From positions 124,590 to 188,589 of the forward strand of contig DF239854.1 of NCBI GenBank assembly GCA_000507305.1: a stretch of 64,000 nucleotides of DNA. The letters are read 5' to 3'. The DNA is from Breviolum minutum Mf 1.05b.01. Taxonomy: Eukaryota; Sar; Dinophyceae; Suessiales; Symbiodiniaceae. Below the pieces are notes generated by a model. It searched no databases. It had not been told where the DNA came from and saw only the letters and a list, made by a program, of their open reading frames with translations. Both the position numbers and the translations under genes were made by a program. Numbering within the stretch: the first letter of the stretch is position 1; every line of letters starts with the position of its first letter. Positions 11,656-23,042 of the stretch are shown here, piece after piece.

Positions 11656-12207
11656 GTCCTGCGAAGGCAAGCAGGCTACTTGTGGTACACCAAAAGTGGT
11701 TTGGGGACCCATGTGGTTTGATAGACTTTAATGCTGTTTATAGGTGTTATTTTATTTGTTGTATGTTGTTATAACTCTAGATTCGTCTTACATGCATTTT
11801 TTTTTGCCTCGGGAGTCTAAAAACCAAGCGCTGAATCATCTGTTGGATGATCCATGCAAAAATGTCCTGACAGATTTCATTTCCTCCCATCTTCTTTTCA
11901 GCTAATCAGTGAACCAAACCAGTCCTGCGAATCTTCGCTCTCCTTCGCATCTTCGGACTGTTGGCGACTTTCCTTGAATAGCGCATCATTGGAAACAAAA
12001 AAGCACATCCACGCCACACGTTAATGATCTTTAAAAGAAAACACATCCTAACAAAGCTCACGGAAGTCTGTCAAACCAAAGTGGAAGAATACTCTTCATG
12101 CAATCCAAGGCCATACCTGTAAGTAGAAGTGGCATCCAGTGGCAAAACATCAAACAACCCAGAATCTGGACCTAAAAACATCTGGAAAACTGGCAGATAA
12201 AGCTGAC

Positions 12208-12327
12208 CTGCATTTTCTGTGCTGGCAACATAACAGGAAGAAACTCTGAAAACATCCAAGGGACACTGGACACCCACGCACCCGGCGAGAAGCGGGGCGC
12301 TGGTGTTGGTGGCTGGTGAAGGGTCTC
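12208..12327 (-). CDS. Exon of unidentified gene
   Basis: Exactly 40 codons between GTGCCAG and CAG/GTCAGC, reading ETLHQPPTPAPRFSPGAWVS and ending LPVMLPAQKMQ. A competing frame (GDPSPATNTSAPLL) is also open. Confidence 0.5.
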
Positions 12328-12659
12328 CTGGCACCATGATGAGGGCTATGCAGCACACAGCATGAGCCGCTGCCGGAGGCTGAAATAATTCTTCTACCTA
12401 TGTGGCCTGTGCTTTTTGGAGTCTTTCTGTGAAGTGCCTATGCCACTGTGTGCCGATGCCCAGCATTTCGATAGCTGGTAAACAGGGCGTGAACTGTCTT
12501 GAACTCTACCTACACCTGGACTACAAATGCCTTCCCTGAATGCTATACCAGGTCATTTTACTTCAAGTATAGCCTGACTGATTGTTTCACTAGTTGATAT
12601 TAGACCGAGATTGACTAGAAACTGACAAAAAACTGGTCTTTTGGTATCAGATTCCTGCA

Positions 12660-12708
12660 TCCTGAACTTCCTGAACAAACAAAAATCCATGCCAATCTAG
12701 CGCGGGGC
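12660..12708 (-). CDS. Possible small exon
   Basis: Reads EKCPALDWHGFLFVQEVQDA after TTCAAG. Splice sites are ambiguous because of repeated TTCAG motifs. Confidence 0.35.
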
Positions 12709-12910
12709 ATTTCTCTTGAATTATAGCTAGGACAATGAAGCCAGTTTTTCCAGGGAGTTCGGAGATCAAAACAATCAGAAAGGATTTTTCGAGATGACTT
12801 GTGCATTTTGAATCAATAGCAGAATAGCACAAAAACCATGAATGTAGTGGTATACAAGATATTTAGAAGAAAAGAACGTGTACTGTAAAGAAACCCATCT
12901 GATGGGTCAC

Positions 12911-12995
12911 TTCTCTCCCACAGCTCCCGTTTTTTGAAACTTTTTGGTGATGGGGGTCCCCATGCTTCAACCCCTCCAACCCGCATGCGCCGAAT
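12911..12995 (-). CDS. Exon of unidentified gene
   Basis: 85 bases between GATGAG and AGAA/GTGACC reading IRRMRVGGVEAWGPPSPKSF then KKRELWE. Basic and protein-like. Confidence 0.5.
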
Positions 12996-13148
12996 CTCAT
13001 CATGAGCATGCACCAAATATCACCAAATCATGACAAAACAAGTAAACAAAAATAACATAGTGTATAAATCTCTAATATGTGTAAATATTATTGTATACGG
13101 TACCAAACATATCGAACAAATTCATCCAAATTCCAGAAACCCAACCTT

Positions 13149-13205
13149 TGCTTCCCACTTCCCAACCATGACCTCCACTTGCACCGACAAGCCCTCTGTT
13201 TGTGT
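13149..13205 (-). CDS. Possible small exon
   Basis: Reads GLSVQVEVMVGKWEAK between AAACAG and AAAG/GTTGGG. Beta-strand-like pattern. Confidence 0.4.
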
Positions 13206-13377
13206 GAGGTTTTGGTCGTGGAAGGCTCCAGGAGAACAGGTTGAGATACAGGCCTCGGAAGCGCAACTGTCCTTTGGGTGAAGGAAATTAAGACTGCAAA
13301 ACTTCAGAAAGGTCATAGAGTCATACTATTTTGGGGGGCACGGGCATGGTATTTTTGTTGGGGAATACTGCAAAAAT

Positions 13378-13557
13378 GGCTGATGCGCCAATTCCTGGCG
13401 AAGTCGAAGAAACAGCTTAGCAAAGAATCAGAACTTGTGCAATTTCCCGTGACTTCTGCATTATACCTCCCTTGTTGGGGGTTAGCCTTTGGGAATCTCC
13501 AGCACTCTAGGTACCCTTCAACATGAATTGGAATTGCCAAATGCCAGGTCTCATCAT
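13378..13557 (-). CDS. Exon of unidentified gene
   Basis: Long open frame containing NDETWHLAIPIHVEGYLECW and FPKANPQQGRYNAEVTGNCT. Composition and length support coding. The 3' end may be earlier, at a GA donor. Confidence 0.55.
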
Positions 13558-13791
13558 TCTCATCAAACATATCAAACAGTATGGTGTGTAGGAAAGTGCC
13601 AAATGTATGTGGTAATATGATGTAATTAATATGGTACTTCTAACCGGGCAAGTCACAATTTTGTAGAGTTGGGCAAACTTTGAGATGATTTGATCAAAGG
13701 GTAGTACTGCTAGAGTGTATCTGAATGATCAATCAATCATCACTTCTCGGCATTCGGAATAAATCGGGCCACTTCCACAATAACCTGACCC

Positions 13792-13904
13792 ATATGGGTG
13801 TTTCCAAAAATAGGGGTACCCAAAATGGAGTGGTTTATAATGGAAAACCCTGCTTTTTAATGGGTGATTTGGGGAAAACCCACCATTTAAGGAAATCCCC
13901 ATAT
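13792..13904. mobile_element. Inverted-repeat element, family 1, copy b
   Basis: Starts CATATGGGTGTTTCC and ends GGAAATCCCCATAT, with an internal GGGGTACCC and GGAAAACCC. Same family as 392-500. Confidence 0.75.
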
Positions 13905-14408
13905 CTGATCCTCCCAACTTCTGGCCCTCGAAATAATATGGCACGAGGAAAAGGCCACGATTTGGTCGTCGGTTTTCAGGCCCCATTGTTTGGCAGTTCT
14001 CTGGCCCCGGCCAAAATCTTGATTAAATCTTCAGTGAGTCATTTTCACATCCAGTAAAGCTATAGCGGCTGAGTAAAGCCAGGTTTAGATTAGATCTGTT
14101 TATTTTTTAGTCCTTTTTTTCCCTTGGCCTGCAACAAATTCCAGCAAGATGCTCTCACCATCAGTTGGAAGTTTCCAGAGAGTCCCATGTATGCCTCAAT
14201 CTTGGATGGTTGGTTGAAACTGCAAAAACAATTGGCCGTTTTAGAAATGCAAACATGTCAGAACAAACTTGCGAAATGAAAGCTTACGAAGGCACATCAT
14301 GTCACGTCTATACCAGCTCATTTGCTCTGCCTTTGTAAATCCCACATGAAGGCATCTGAGCTGCTTTCAATGCCCACAAGCGCCGATTGTTGAAGGAACG
14401 CCACACTC

Positions 14409-14562
14409 CTGAAGCGCATCTACAGTTCTCATTTTAGGAACCACCCGAAACGAACCAATCCATATTTCTCCAACCAGGAAACCGCGCAAACCAAGTGCTA
14501 TTCCGCAAACAAGCAGCGATAAACAAATGCATTTCCATATCGTATCGGTTTGCGGACACACC
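14409..14562 (-). CDS. Exon with one hydrophobic segment
   Basis: Acceptor AAGCAG; proposed GA donor CTTCAG/GAGTGT. Reads VCPQTDTIWKCICLSLLVCG then IALGLRGFLVGEIWIGS and PKMRTVDALQ. One probable membrane segment. Not recognised. Confidence 0.55.
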
Positions 14563-14660
14563 TGCTTACCCTCTGCTTATCCACCATGCCTGGACAAACA
14601 AACGTCATAGCTTACTCGAATACTTAGGCGACCCTGCGCAATACACGTGAACGCATTCTG

Positions 14661-14709
14661 ACCTGATCTTTTGGCGACTCGATTCCTCTAAAAGGTCTAG
14701 TTCTGTGAA
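14661..14709 (-). CDS. Possible small exon
   Basis: Reads LDLLEESSRQKI between TTCACAG and ATCAG/GTCAGA. Short and helical. Confidence 0.35.
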
Positions 14710-14764
14710 GGTGGGGCAACATAGCGGTTTGATTCTTGGACACCACCGTCCAAAAATGCAAAAC

Positions 14765-14877
14765 CTGATTGCTGTAACGATGATAAGTCTCATGATGGCG
14801 ACAAACAAGCCGTCATGCAAGGGACAGGATGGCAATGGACTATGGCCGTCAAAAAGCAAAAGGAGAAGAGAAGCAGT
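14765..14877 (-). CDS. Exon with hydrophobic segments
   Basis: 113 bases between TGCAAG and ATCAG/GTTTTG reading TASLLLLLFDGHSPLPSC and DGLFVAIMRLIIVTAI. Suggests membrane association. It may belong with 14409-14562. Confidence 0.5.
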
Positions 14878-15204
14878 CTTGCAGCTGTTGCAAGCACAAT
14901 TCAATCTACATCTTCCCACATCATTGTAGACTTTACTTAAGTGTTGCAGGAGATGTTTGCTTCTTCTCAAGCTTACCAACTTGTCACATCCAAAATCATT
15001 CCAAATCATCTCAGTAACTTCGTGGGAAGTTGGAAGTAATCAATACACCTGACTCACCTGATCCTCACCAGTCCTTTGTGCAAGTAGATCTCTAAGGGCG
15101 GCAAATTGACCTACAAAGGACCCCAACAGTCCAACCAGCGGATCAAAGAGGAGGAAACATCGGGGAGTATGTGTATGTAGCATCTGTAGCATCACCATGA
15201 TGAT

Positions 15205-15362
15205 GGCAACAATGATGATCAAAAGGATGGGGATGATGATACTGCTGCTGCTGATGGTGATGATGATGATGATGGTGATTATTAATTATTGATATCATTA
15301 TGATGATGTTAATGATTGATGATTGACGATGATTGATGATGATTGATGATTGGTGATTGATA
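15205..15362. repeat. GAT-rich trinucleotide tract
   Basis: Imperfect GAT/TGA trinucleotide runs including GATGATGATGATGATGG. No coding exon is supported in it. Confidence 0.85.
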
Positions 15363-15463
15363 CCCAACACTGCGCCGCATGGATACACCTTTCACCTTTA
15401 GAATCCTCCATTTGAGTATTGAAAAAAGTTGATGTTGCCAACTTTAAGGACTGGAACTTTCAC

Positions 15464-15549
15464 CTGAGGAACAATTTCCCAACTGAAATGTTCAATAAAG
15501 GCAACGTTTAAAACGACCGTAAACAACAACACAGCAGTTATAGCTTCAG
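15464..15549 (-). CDS. Exon with one membrane segment
   Basis: 86 bases between GTCAAG and CAG/GTGAAA reading EAITAVLLFTVVLNVAFIEH then FSWEIVPQ. A single probable transmembrane helix. Good donor. Confidence 0.55.
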
Positions 15550-15822
15550 CTTGACAATTGATCATGTTTTTTACTTGAATGTCATTTCTGGAATTCACTT
15601 GGCAAACTTATGGCACATTCCCATCAAATACTGTGAGGGTTCACTCTCCTTGTCAGACTCCTATGACAATCATTCAGCGCCAAAACAACATGAGATCAAA
15701 CAATAAACAAACGCAATTCATGTGCAACACACGTCCAATTCACCAATTCAGGTTTTCTACGTCAGGTCCTTCGTTTTCGTTCCAATCAACCCACCCATCG
15801 CCGTTTTGAAAAGGAAATCACC

Positions 15823-15966
15823 TCCGAGGCCAAGACCCCTGGATTGAAAAACCGAGGAACTGCTGGGTTGACAACACCACGAAATAAGTCGTTCACCAAT
15901 TCGTACAAAGGTTGACCACAGTGATTTCCTTTCCGAAAGACTGGCCGAATCTTGTCATGGGTAAAC
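15823..15966 (-). CDS. Exon of unidentified gene
   Basis: 144 bases between CCAAG and GAG/GTGATT reading FTHDKIRPVFRKGNHCGQPL then YELVNDLFRGVVNPAVPRFF. Soluble, enzyme-like composition. No family assigned. Confidence 0.65.
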
Positions 15967-16208
15967 CTTGGTGATCCACAGCAAACAAAATAGCAAAAAC
16001 ACACTCAACTCGATTCTTATCTTCAAAGTTCAAGAGATTGCACAGGCAAAGTTCAGGAAAAAACACATGCAAACAACATTCACCCACTATTCAATCTAAT
16101 ATAATTAGAGTCAAACAAAAAGGAACCAACCACGCTCATTGTACAACAACCACATGAAACTAGTTGCCAGGGCTGTATCCTCCCTCTGCTGCCAAGATAC
16201 CTCAATTG

Positions 16209-16253
16209 CATCACAGGCACCAGCACCATGTCCCCTGGTGCTGGGACTGCCGA
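16209..16253 (-). CDS. Possible small exon
   Basis: Between TCGGCAG and TTGAG/GTATCT reads PAPGDMVLVPVMQL. An alternative frame is also open. Confidence 0.35.
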
Positions 16254-16325
16254 GTATGACCTGGGCAAGGCCGGTCATAGCGGGGCTGGGGAGAACAGAA
16301 ATCTATGGATAATTTCATCTTTATA

Positions 16326-16423
16326 ATACACCCCCGAAAATCAACATGGAACACAATAGTCTGTGGAGGTTTGGAAGATGATCTTCCTTTTACAGGTTCC
16401 ATGTGAATTTTCCGGGGTGTAGT
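16326..16423. mobile_element. Inverted-repeat element, family 3, copy a
   Basis: Arms ACACCCCCGAAAATCAACAT and GTTCCATGTGAATTTTCC face each other across about 50 bp. It resembles 23173-23275 in both arms. Confidence 0.65.
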
Positions 16424-16492
16424 GTAAATAGAATACTATAGAATACCGCAAGGAAATTCTTACAAACACTAAGGAACACTTTTGTAAAAATG

Positions 16493-16640
16493 ATGCTTAT
16501 GATTCCCAAACTCCAGCTGTTGCCAAAATGTTTGAAGTCATCCAAGGGACGCGCCCCATCCAGGCCAACTCATTTCGACCACTCCATCGAGCCCCAAAAC
16601 ATGGCAACACAGCGATGTTTTTCTTGTTTGTCTCAGATTG
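16493..16640 (-). CDS. Probable exon
   Basis: Open frame reading SETNKKNIAVLPCFGARWSG and NELAWMGRVPWMTSNILATA. Other frames are also partly open. Boundaries uncertain. Confidence 0.4.
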
Positions 16641-16999
16641 GAGTCGTGGGGGGCGAAAATTGTGGTGGTTTCAGGGACGATCTGTTCGATGTTTTTTTGT
16701 GGCACACGTATATAATTATGACTTAAACATAGAAAACACATAGAACAACATGGAACATATGCAATGTGAGCTGATCAAGCTCCTGAACATAAACATTGTC
16801 AACATTGCCAAACTAGTAAACGGATGTACAATGGTAACTGCCTGTTGCGGGCTTTCAGTTGTATCCAACCCCGATTTGGGGATTCCATGATTCATATAGA
16901 ACCTGTCGGATTACAACAAGGGTCAAGTACTCAGAAGGCCAAACCTCAGGGTCTTTTTTTCGTCAATGCTGTCAGGTTCTTGCCTCCAATAAAACCTTT

Positions 17000-17091
17000 A
17001 AAGGCACATCGTATATTCAGAGATTCGTTGGATGCTATGCTTTGAGCTATGCTCTGCCACCAATGCTGCCAACACTGGGAAATTGGCTGAA
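17000..17091 (-). CDS. Probable exon, frame uncertain
   Basis: A polypyrimidine run TTTTTTTCAG followed by an open block with donor AAAG/GTTTTA. Two readings: PISQCWQHWWQSIAQSIASN or NFPVLAALVAEHSSKHSIQR. The acceptor is strong. Confidence 0.45.
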
Positions 17092-17099
17092 AAAAATAT

Positions 17100-17840
17100 C
17101 TATTCTTCATCGATCCAAAAGCTGAGGCAGCAAGGAATCAAAACAAACCATAGCCTAAACAACGTCGAATCGTAGATCTTATCTAAGTCATTGCATTCCA
17201 TCAAAGAATCAACTTTGGCATGTCCATGGAAAGCTCACTTCATCGGTACATGGCACACAATTCTTCAATCATCAGGATCAACACTTTAGCAACATGGTAC
17301 TTCCTTCACCTATCAGGTCCTCAAGTAGAAAAACAATCTGCAGTCCAACAAACTGCCATCAAACCCCAACGTTGAGCATCGTGACTTGTTGTGTTGCTAA
17401 ACATCTGATCACTGGCTGCCATGCAGGATTCATGAATGGATACTATACAAGTTTAAATCAGCGTCCAACACAGGTACACTTCCAAAAAATGCACAAGCCA
17501 CACGCACACACACACACACACACACACACCCTGTTTTCATGAGGTAATCACTGCAAATTAGAGTCATGGTTTCGTTTTTTCCTGTAATTAAGTACCTATC
17601 ATTTTCCATGGTTTGGTGCAATCCCATATTTTGATGATCACTCTGAGACTAATTGCAGGAATGCAAAATTTGAAGGGACCTCATATATCAGTATTCGTAC
17701 TAATATGTATTTTAGATTCTTATATCATATTTTGATTTCGTTGGTTAGGTTGGAGTGAAAAAGCATCTTTCGTGGCTGAAAAACGTACAACGACAATCGA
17801 TTACAATTCTCCAATTTCATCAACAGCTCACCTTCACTGG
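17100..17840. other. Non-coding stretch with an AC microsatellite
   Basis: No supported exon on either strand. An (AC)n run lies at about 17503-17530. Confidence 0.4.
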
Positions 17841-17842
17841 AC

Positions 17843-17902
17843 CTGCGCGTTACCGGATCTGCACGCTACCGGAACAACGTGCCTCTCTGGACTCAACCAC
17901 TG
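17843..17902 (-). CDS. Exon of unidentified gene
   Basis: Exactly 20 codons between GAGCAG and CAG/GTCCAG, reading QWLSPERHVVPVACRSGNAQ. Confidence 0.5.
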
Positions 17903-18129
17903 CTGCTCGTAGGTGATCTAGTCGTCAGGTGTTGAGGCGCATTTCAGTGAGCATCCGTGTACACCTCATCCCTCATAGGACTTCTTATACGTTTTCGTGT
18001 TGCAATAATTCTTGACATAACATGAACAAACAAAAAGACCAACGTACCAAAATATCCAAAAAACAAACCAAACAACAAATTGTACTGTCTCACAACCTTG
18101 AAGACATAGCAAGATAGCTTGATTATCAC

Positions 18130-18199
18130 CATAGAATCTGGTGAAAGGCTGGTGGGACTACTACCAACATGTTCCCTCCCCAAGATCTTCGAGCGCCAC
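18130..18199 (-). CDS. Exon of unidentified gene
   Basis: 70 bases between TTTCAG and ATG/GTGATA reading WRSKILGREHVGSSPTSLSP then DSM. Directly upstream on this strand is a (TTG)n tract that would form part of the intron 3' end. Confidence 0.55.
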
Positions 18200-18218
18200 C
18201 TGAAACTTGGCATCTCAG

Positions 18219-18219
<1 letters not shown>

Positions 18220-18261
<42 letters not shown>

Positions 18262-18264
18262 GCA
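18220..18264. repeat. (CAA)n / (TTG)n tract
   Basis: About 45 bases of CAA repeats on the plus strand. On the minus strand it is TTG and lies just before the acceptor of exon 18130-18199. Confidence 0.9.
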
Positions 18265-18799
18265 ACGAAAGAGTGCATACTGTAGGTCTTCAAACAAGAA
18301 GGTAAGTAATAAGAGGTAAACTTGGAAATCAAATCGATCGAGTTGTCTGCAATCCTTTGTGACCCTCCAATCTATCTCTGCCTTCAAACAATTTGAGGAA
18401 GGGTGATTCACAAGCAGTGTCCCTTATATTATGTGGTCTTATTGAACTCATTCAACCATTCTTTCTTCTTCGGGTATATGTCTCTGGTGAGTAGTGAGTC
18501 TTAGTTTGGAGGACCATGAATCTGACAAATGGACGCGTTGCATAGACATAAACAAAACACAAATCAGATCACAACCGCAGCCATGTTCTTGGCCACTTCT
18601 TTCGGAATGACTCTGAAAGAGGTATCACACATTCACATGATTGGATAATCACATTGTGACTATATTGGTTTACTGTAGACTTCAGTTGATCAACTTCAAT
18701 CATATAGTATGCATGATATCAAACAAATCATACTATAGTATGCATGATATCAAACAAAAATATATATAGTTCATTTCTCCCAACATGTTCTCTACAAAC

Positions 18800-18925
18800 C
18801 AGTTGCAAATCGCCTGGTTGTTTTTTTCGGAAGCACCCCGAAATCTCGCCTCCAGCTGTTTCAATCGGAAAGTCGCAGGATCTCCCCAGCGCCTCAAAGG
18901 TTGGATTTGCCAAGTATGGCTCCAT
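18800..18925 (-). CDS. Exon of unidentified gene
   Basis: Exactly 42 codons between CACGCAG and CTG/GTTTGT, reading MEPYLANPTFEALGRSCDFP and ETAGGEISGCFRKKQPGDLQ. Strong phase and composition support. Confidence 0.7.
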
Positions 18926-19434
18926 CTGCGTGCCCTTCGAAAAAGGCACGCAGTAATTTGTTTCCATTATAGACGTCATCCTGGCCTTCTTGGAAGAAAC
19001 AATCCATTAAGTGGCAAAACTGGCGGAAAAGAAAGAAATGAACTCTGGTGATATCCCCGAAGGCAAGAGTAGTTGTACAATGTGATGAATATTCAAATTC
19101 TATGTGATTTTGACAAGATCCTTAACGATCCTTAAGTTGACGCATACCCTAAGGTCATTCTATACAAACAAAAACTGTTGCTGTATTATTTTGATGTCAA
19201 TCAACTAAATACAGGACCTCTAGTCTCCGCTCTTTCTGGGACCAGTCACGTTGCACTAATGAGATCCACTAGAACACAACCGCTTGCCTCTGAACTACCA
19301 AAGAAAAAATACTCAAATAAAAACCCACCTTCACTATTTCAAAATATATACGTTAATTACTCCTCTTAATGCCTCCTCTACAAATCTTGCTGAATTCTCA
19401 GTCACATGATAAATCAATTAAATCAATACATCAT

Positions 19435-19536
19435 TTAAGAAGATGTCCCATGCCCGTGGAGCCCCCACAAAATCGCTGCTCCATTGTCATTCAGTATGTG
19501 ATTAGCCACTCCCCGTCTTCCCGTGCCTGGCCACAG
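19435..19536 (-). CDS. Terminal exon of unidentified gene
   Basis: After ATTGCAG reads LWPGTGRRGVANHILNDNGA then AILWGLHGHGTSS and TAA: 33 codons plus stop. It would end the gene that includes the 19.58-19.85 kb exons. Confidence 0.55.
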   Translation of the reverse strand: MWPGTGRRGVANHILNDNGAAILWGLHGHGTSS

Positions 19537-19582
19537 CTGCAATCTCGACACGTCCTCTCCGTTCCACGGCATTTTGGTGTTC

Positions 19583-19640
19583 GGTTCGGACCTGTGCGGG
19601 GATGGCTACTGTTGTCTGCAACATCAGCAGAAACTCCAAG
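19583..19640 (-). CDS. Probable exon, frame uncertain
   Basis: Acceptor TTTCAG, donor CAG/GTCCGA. Either QLVLEFLLMLQTTVAIPAQ or VGLGVSADVADNSSHPRT. Both frames are open. Confidence 0.45.
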
Positions 19641-19710
19641 ACCAACTGCTGAAATCATGATCTTTCTGGATGACAAAACGGACAAAAAATGACAAAAAGG
19701 ACACACATTG

Positions 19711-19851
19711 TCAATAGTGCTGGGTGTCCTCCACCCAGCTCCTCTGAAATTTCCACACATCTGCGTCGTCACCATGTTTTTTTTTAAACACCTCCTCGGT
19801 GATGTCTTTTCTGAGCTGCACATCGGTGGCATCTCCAAACCAGGCAGATAC
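19711..19851 (-). CDS. Exon of unidentified gene
   Basis: After CTCCAG reads VSAWFGDATDVQLRKDITEE then VFKKKHGDDADVWKFQRSWV and EDTQHY before TGA. Length is exactly 46 codons plus stop. A donor GAG/GTGTTT inside the frame may make the second half intronic. Confidence 0.6.
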   Translation of the reverse strand, partial: VSAWFGDATDVQLRKDITEEVFKKKHGDDADVWKFQRSWVEDTQHY

Positions 19852-20246
19852 CTGGAGTTTGGACTCAGATTTCCAACCAAAAAACACATCAGAAACGCAG
19901 TGAAACATGCAAGTTTGAGGCACTGAAAACTTGACCCATATCAATCAACAATTTTGTTTTGTATCCCTCTTTCATCTTCTTTCCAAATCTATGAATGGAC
20001 CAATGGATCATCACTAACAACTTGTAATCTCGAAAAAAACAAACATCCCAACACACCAGAAGCCAGCCATTTGACAGTATTTCAACAGTTCACCTGCGCT
20101 CCAAAGGGATATTTCACAATTAAACATGCACAGCCTGACTTCCCTAAATCATCTCAAACATGAAGCAATTAAAGACTTCCCATAAAGTAAGCTCCTGCAT
20201 CAACCTCTATAATCTACAACACTCAAACAACCGTTTTCGTGCACAC

Positions 20247-20322
20247 CTGCCATCGATGATTCAAACTTTAGCGATCTGAGTTCTCCGTACCACGCGAAGC
20301 TCACCCAATGGAACCATGGAAA
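20247..20322 (-). CDS. Exon of unidentified gene
   Basis: Reads FPWFHWVSFAWYGELRSLKF then ESSMA between TGGAG and GCAG/GTGTGC (76 bases). It lies downstream of the ADP-ribosyltransferase-like exon and could be in the same gene. Confidence 0.55.
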
Positions 20323-20663
20323 CTCCATCAGTCAAAAAATCTTCCTGGCACCAATGGTGGCTGATGGGTCAATGTGAAGTGGTGCCTTTTAAGTGCTGTC
20401 CGAAAAATCAAACATGGTAGTACTGTCACTACTGTACTACTTCCCATGTTGTAGTTTGTTGCCATCCTCATAACATAATGGTGAATGTATAGAAGTTTGC
20501 AATCTAGAGGTTTTTTTTTCAGCTCTTTTCAGCGCTCCTCTCTTTGGAATGGTGACAAATTAATACTTACATGATCTTCTGTGCCTCACCTACGAATGCC
20601 TGCATTGCCTGCGTCGAGGTAGAAGTTCCGCGAGTTTTGGGTCCAAGAACTTCTGCCACCCTC

Positions 20664-21054
20664 TCAAAAACGGGAACGGACTACGTGATTGAACGCACAA
20701 CGTGGCCCGCCACCATGAACCAGTGTCAACCGATGCCGATCAACTCCGTCGAGGCACACCTCTTTAAAAGCTGCCATTCCACACCAAGCAGGGTGCTCTT
20801 CGACTTTACGTATCTCGGACTGGAAAACATCGATCTCGTAAATAACAAAATCGTGATTCCAGCGATTTCTGCCAATCCTCTCTGCTTGACCTTTTGTAAA
20901 AGTGCAATAGACATAGGTTCTGAGACGGCCAGGCGCAGGCTTCAAACCATCAAACTCAATTGAACGCATGCTGTCTTCCGGGGACGCATGGTACACTTTC
21001 GGCATCGTGCGACGATGCGGCTGGTCGGGATGATGGAGGAACCATTGAGCACTT
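20664..21054 (-). CDS. ADP-ribosyltransferase / Tpt1-like domain exon (tentative)
   Basis: One of the longest continuous coding blocks here. It contains PKVYHASPEDSMRSIEFDGL, then RLRTYVYCTFTKGQAERIG and FVIYEIDVF. The pattern (V/L)YH-(A/G)-S/T, an IxxDGL helix, a beta strand and a short (V/I)xIYExDV strand is what KptA/Tpt1 RNA 2'-phosphotransferases and related ART-fold proteins show (established family knowledge). I cannot confirm the catalytic Arg/His set, so a distant ART-fold member is the safe call. It ends RCAFNHVVRSRF and TGA. A separate frame just after the stop ends at GTAGGT and may be a following exon. Confidence 0.5.
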
Positions 21055-21381
21055 GAGCCCGCTTCATCAAGAACATGGGAAATGGATGCAACCAAAAACT
21101 ATGCACATGTATGTTGTGTGCATCTGCTTGTGACATACCAACAAAAATCAACAGTCTGACGTAAGCGCGCCGTTTAGCCAAAATTGAATCAACCTATCTA
21201 TAGACAGAATTATCCGAATCTGCTCAGGCAGCTCATCTAAGGATCCGTGAACATGATGCATGCAAATCATCATCATACTTCACTATCTCGCAACATCGCA
21301 ACATTGATGATAATGATAATACTAATACCTTGCCCTGACCTCTTCACAACTCTCTTCTGGCGGTAACCAAATCGATCCATA

Positions 21382-21417
21382 CCTTGTGGTTGAACGGATT
21401 TGCATCCACCCGAATCG
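21382..21417 (-). CDS. Possible small exon
   Basis: 12 codons, PIRVDANPFNHK, between GCATCAG and CAAG/GTATGG, phase 0 at both ends. Confidence 0.35.
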
Positions 21418-21857
21418 GCTGATGCTTTCACAGAGCTTCAAATTGCACTGGAGTACCAAGCCATGTTTTTCAACTTTTGTTGACTCTGGTAATTTCTGGT
21501 AATTGAATGAGCTTTATCTTTAATTTCTTTTGTGCATACAATCATACACATAGAACGTCTTGTCGCCAGCGTTTATCTTTACATATGGTCGGGTGCTCCA
21601 TGGTCTCCGAATTTAATTCCTGCTAGCGCGGTCCTAACACACAATTCTTCCATTTTGACCTTTCATTGAACAAGATTAACATGATCCTTCTATGGTTTTT
21701 GCAAGCGCTAAAACAAGTGCCATGGGCAAAGTCACCTAGCCGCGGATTTGCATCTAAAATTTAGCTTCCGGCCAAACATACCGAACATGTATTTTTTAAA
21801 CAAAAAACCATCAATTTTTCAACTGGAATCCAACTGGACCCACCGGACCCCCCTTAC

Positions 21858-21915
21858 AACTCCAAATGGTCGAAGCCAAGGTACTCCCAGCAACTGATGG
21901 TACGAAGGTCCAGAC
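21858..21915 (-). CDS. Probable exon
   Basis: Between TTCAAG and GAGTT/GTAAGG reads LDLRTISCWEYLGFDHLEL. Other frames are open too. Confidence 0.45.
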
Positions 21916-22213
21916 CTTGAAGTTTTTTTGTCAAACATCCGGGATGGGTTTTGTATAAAAAAATCATGCTTAGACACATATTCTGAAATATTTGGGATCG
22001 ATGGATGTAGATGGCAACAAATAGATTCACTTCCACTTTGAATTTGCAATCATCTGAAAATAGCTTGTGACATGCAACACAATACAAAGCAAAGAAAACA
22101 ATCTGGGTCTTGCATCCAAGTGGAAAAAACAAATTGCAACTTGCAGTGATTTGGATTCACTCAGCCCTGAGGAACTGAGGAACCATCCCACAGTTTGTGT
22201 GGGACTGGAAACC

Positions 22214-22258
22214 ATGGCTTCACTGTGGCAACATATTTCTACTGTTTCGACTTCGCCT
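22214..22258 (-). CDS. Possible small exon
   Basis: EVETVEICCHSEAM between CTAGAG and ATG/GTTTCC. Confidence 0.35.
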
Positions 22259-22880
22259 CTAGGACTGCATGGCCTTTTCTTGGCATGTGTGGTAGATCAG
22301 CGGTAACATGCAAGTGCAAAAAAAAAATCGAATTCATTTGAAAGTGGCTGCAATGTTCAAATTAAAGCAAACAAACCAAACAACATGCTGCACTCCTTGC
22401 ATGCAGGATAATTTGTCCTTTCAATTTCAAAAACCAATTGGCTTGATCTGTCGGTTGCACGCTGTGTGTTCTGAATTTCTCTTGAGCGCCCCTTGGGCAA
22501 AAAATCCACATGTTTCACTTCCACTTCAAACATGCGAAAATTCGTCAAAAGGAACCGCGCTGCATTCACAAATTCAAGTGGTCAATTGAGCACAATTTTT
22601 CAAACAACAATGATCTTGTATTTTTTTGCGCCGCCCTGCCCCCCCCCCCCCCCCTGCAAAAAAAAAAACATGCGAAAAGTCAAGTATTTTTCTCGTCAAC
22701 ATATTTTTGGCAGTTTCGTGATGTTGGCGAAGTATCATCGGTACTGATCTTGTATTTTTGCGCAGCTCTGCCCCCCCACTCCGAAAGAAATGCGAAAAGT
22801 GCAGAAAATTTGTCGCTCTTCACCCAAGGTGAGTTGATGATGCCAGCCAACCCGGGCCTCAATCTTTGGATTTTCTTGAA

Positions 22881-23042
22881 TCATGATGATTTCCCCGCGA
22901 TCCACAACACCAGGGACACATTGCCAAGTGCCTCCATTTCAGAACAAGCAAACCTCTGTCCATTCAACACATTGAACAAAGACAACTTAAACATCACTCT
23001 TTCAATGCTTGTTGATGTGATCTCCCGGTGCCCTCGATTGCC
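22881..23042 (-). CDS. Terminal exon of small unidentified gene
   Basis: After TATCCAG reads GNRGHREITSTSIERVMFKL, SLFNVLNGQRFACSEMEALG and ends NVSLVLWIAGKSS with TGA: 53 codons plus stop, exact phase. The exon before it (23081-23131) would be joined across a 38-base intron. Alternatively that exon reads through to its own stop. Confidence 0.6.
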   Translation of the reverse strand, partial: GNRGHREITSTSIERVMFKLSLFNVLNGQRFACSEMEALGNVSLVLWIAGKSS

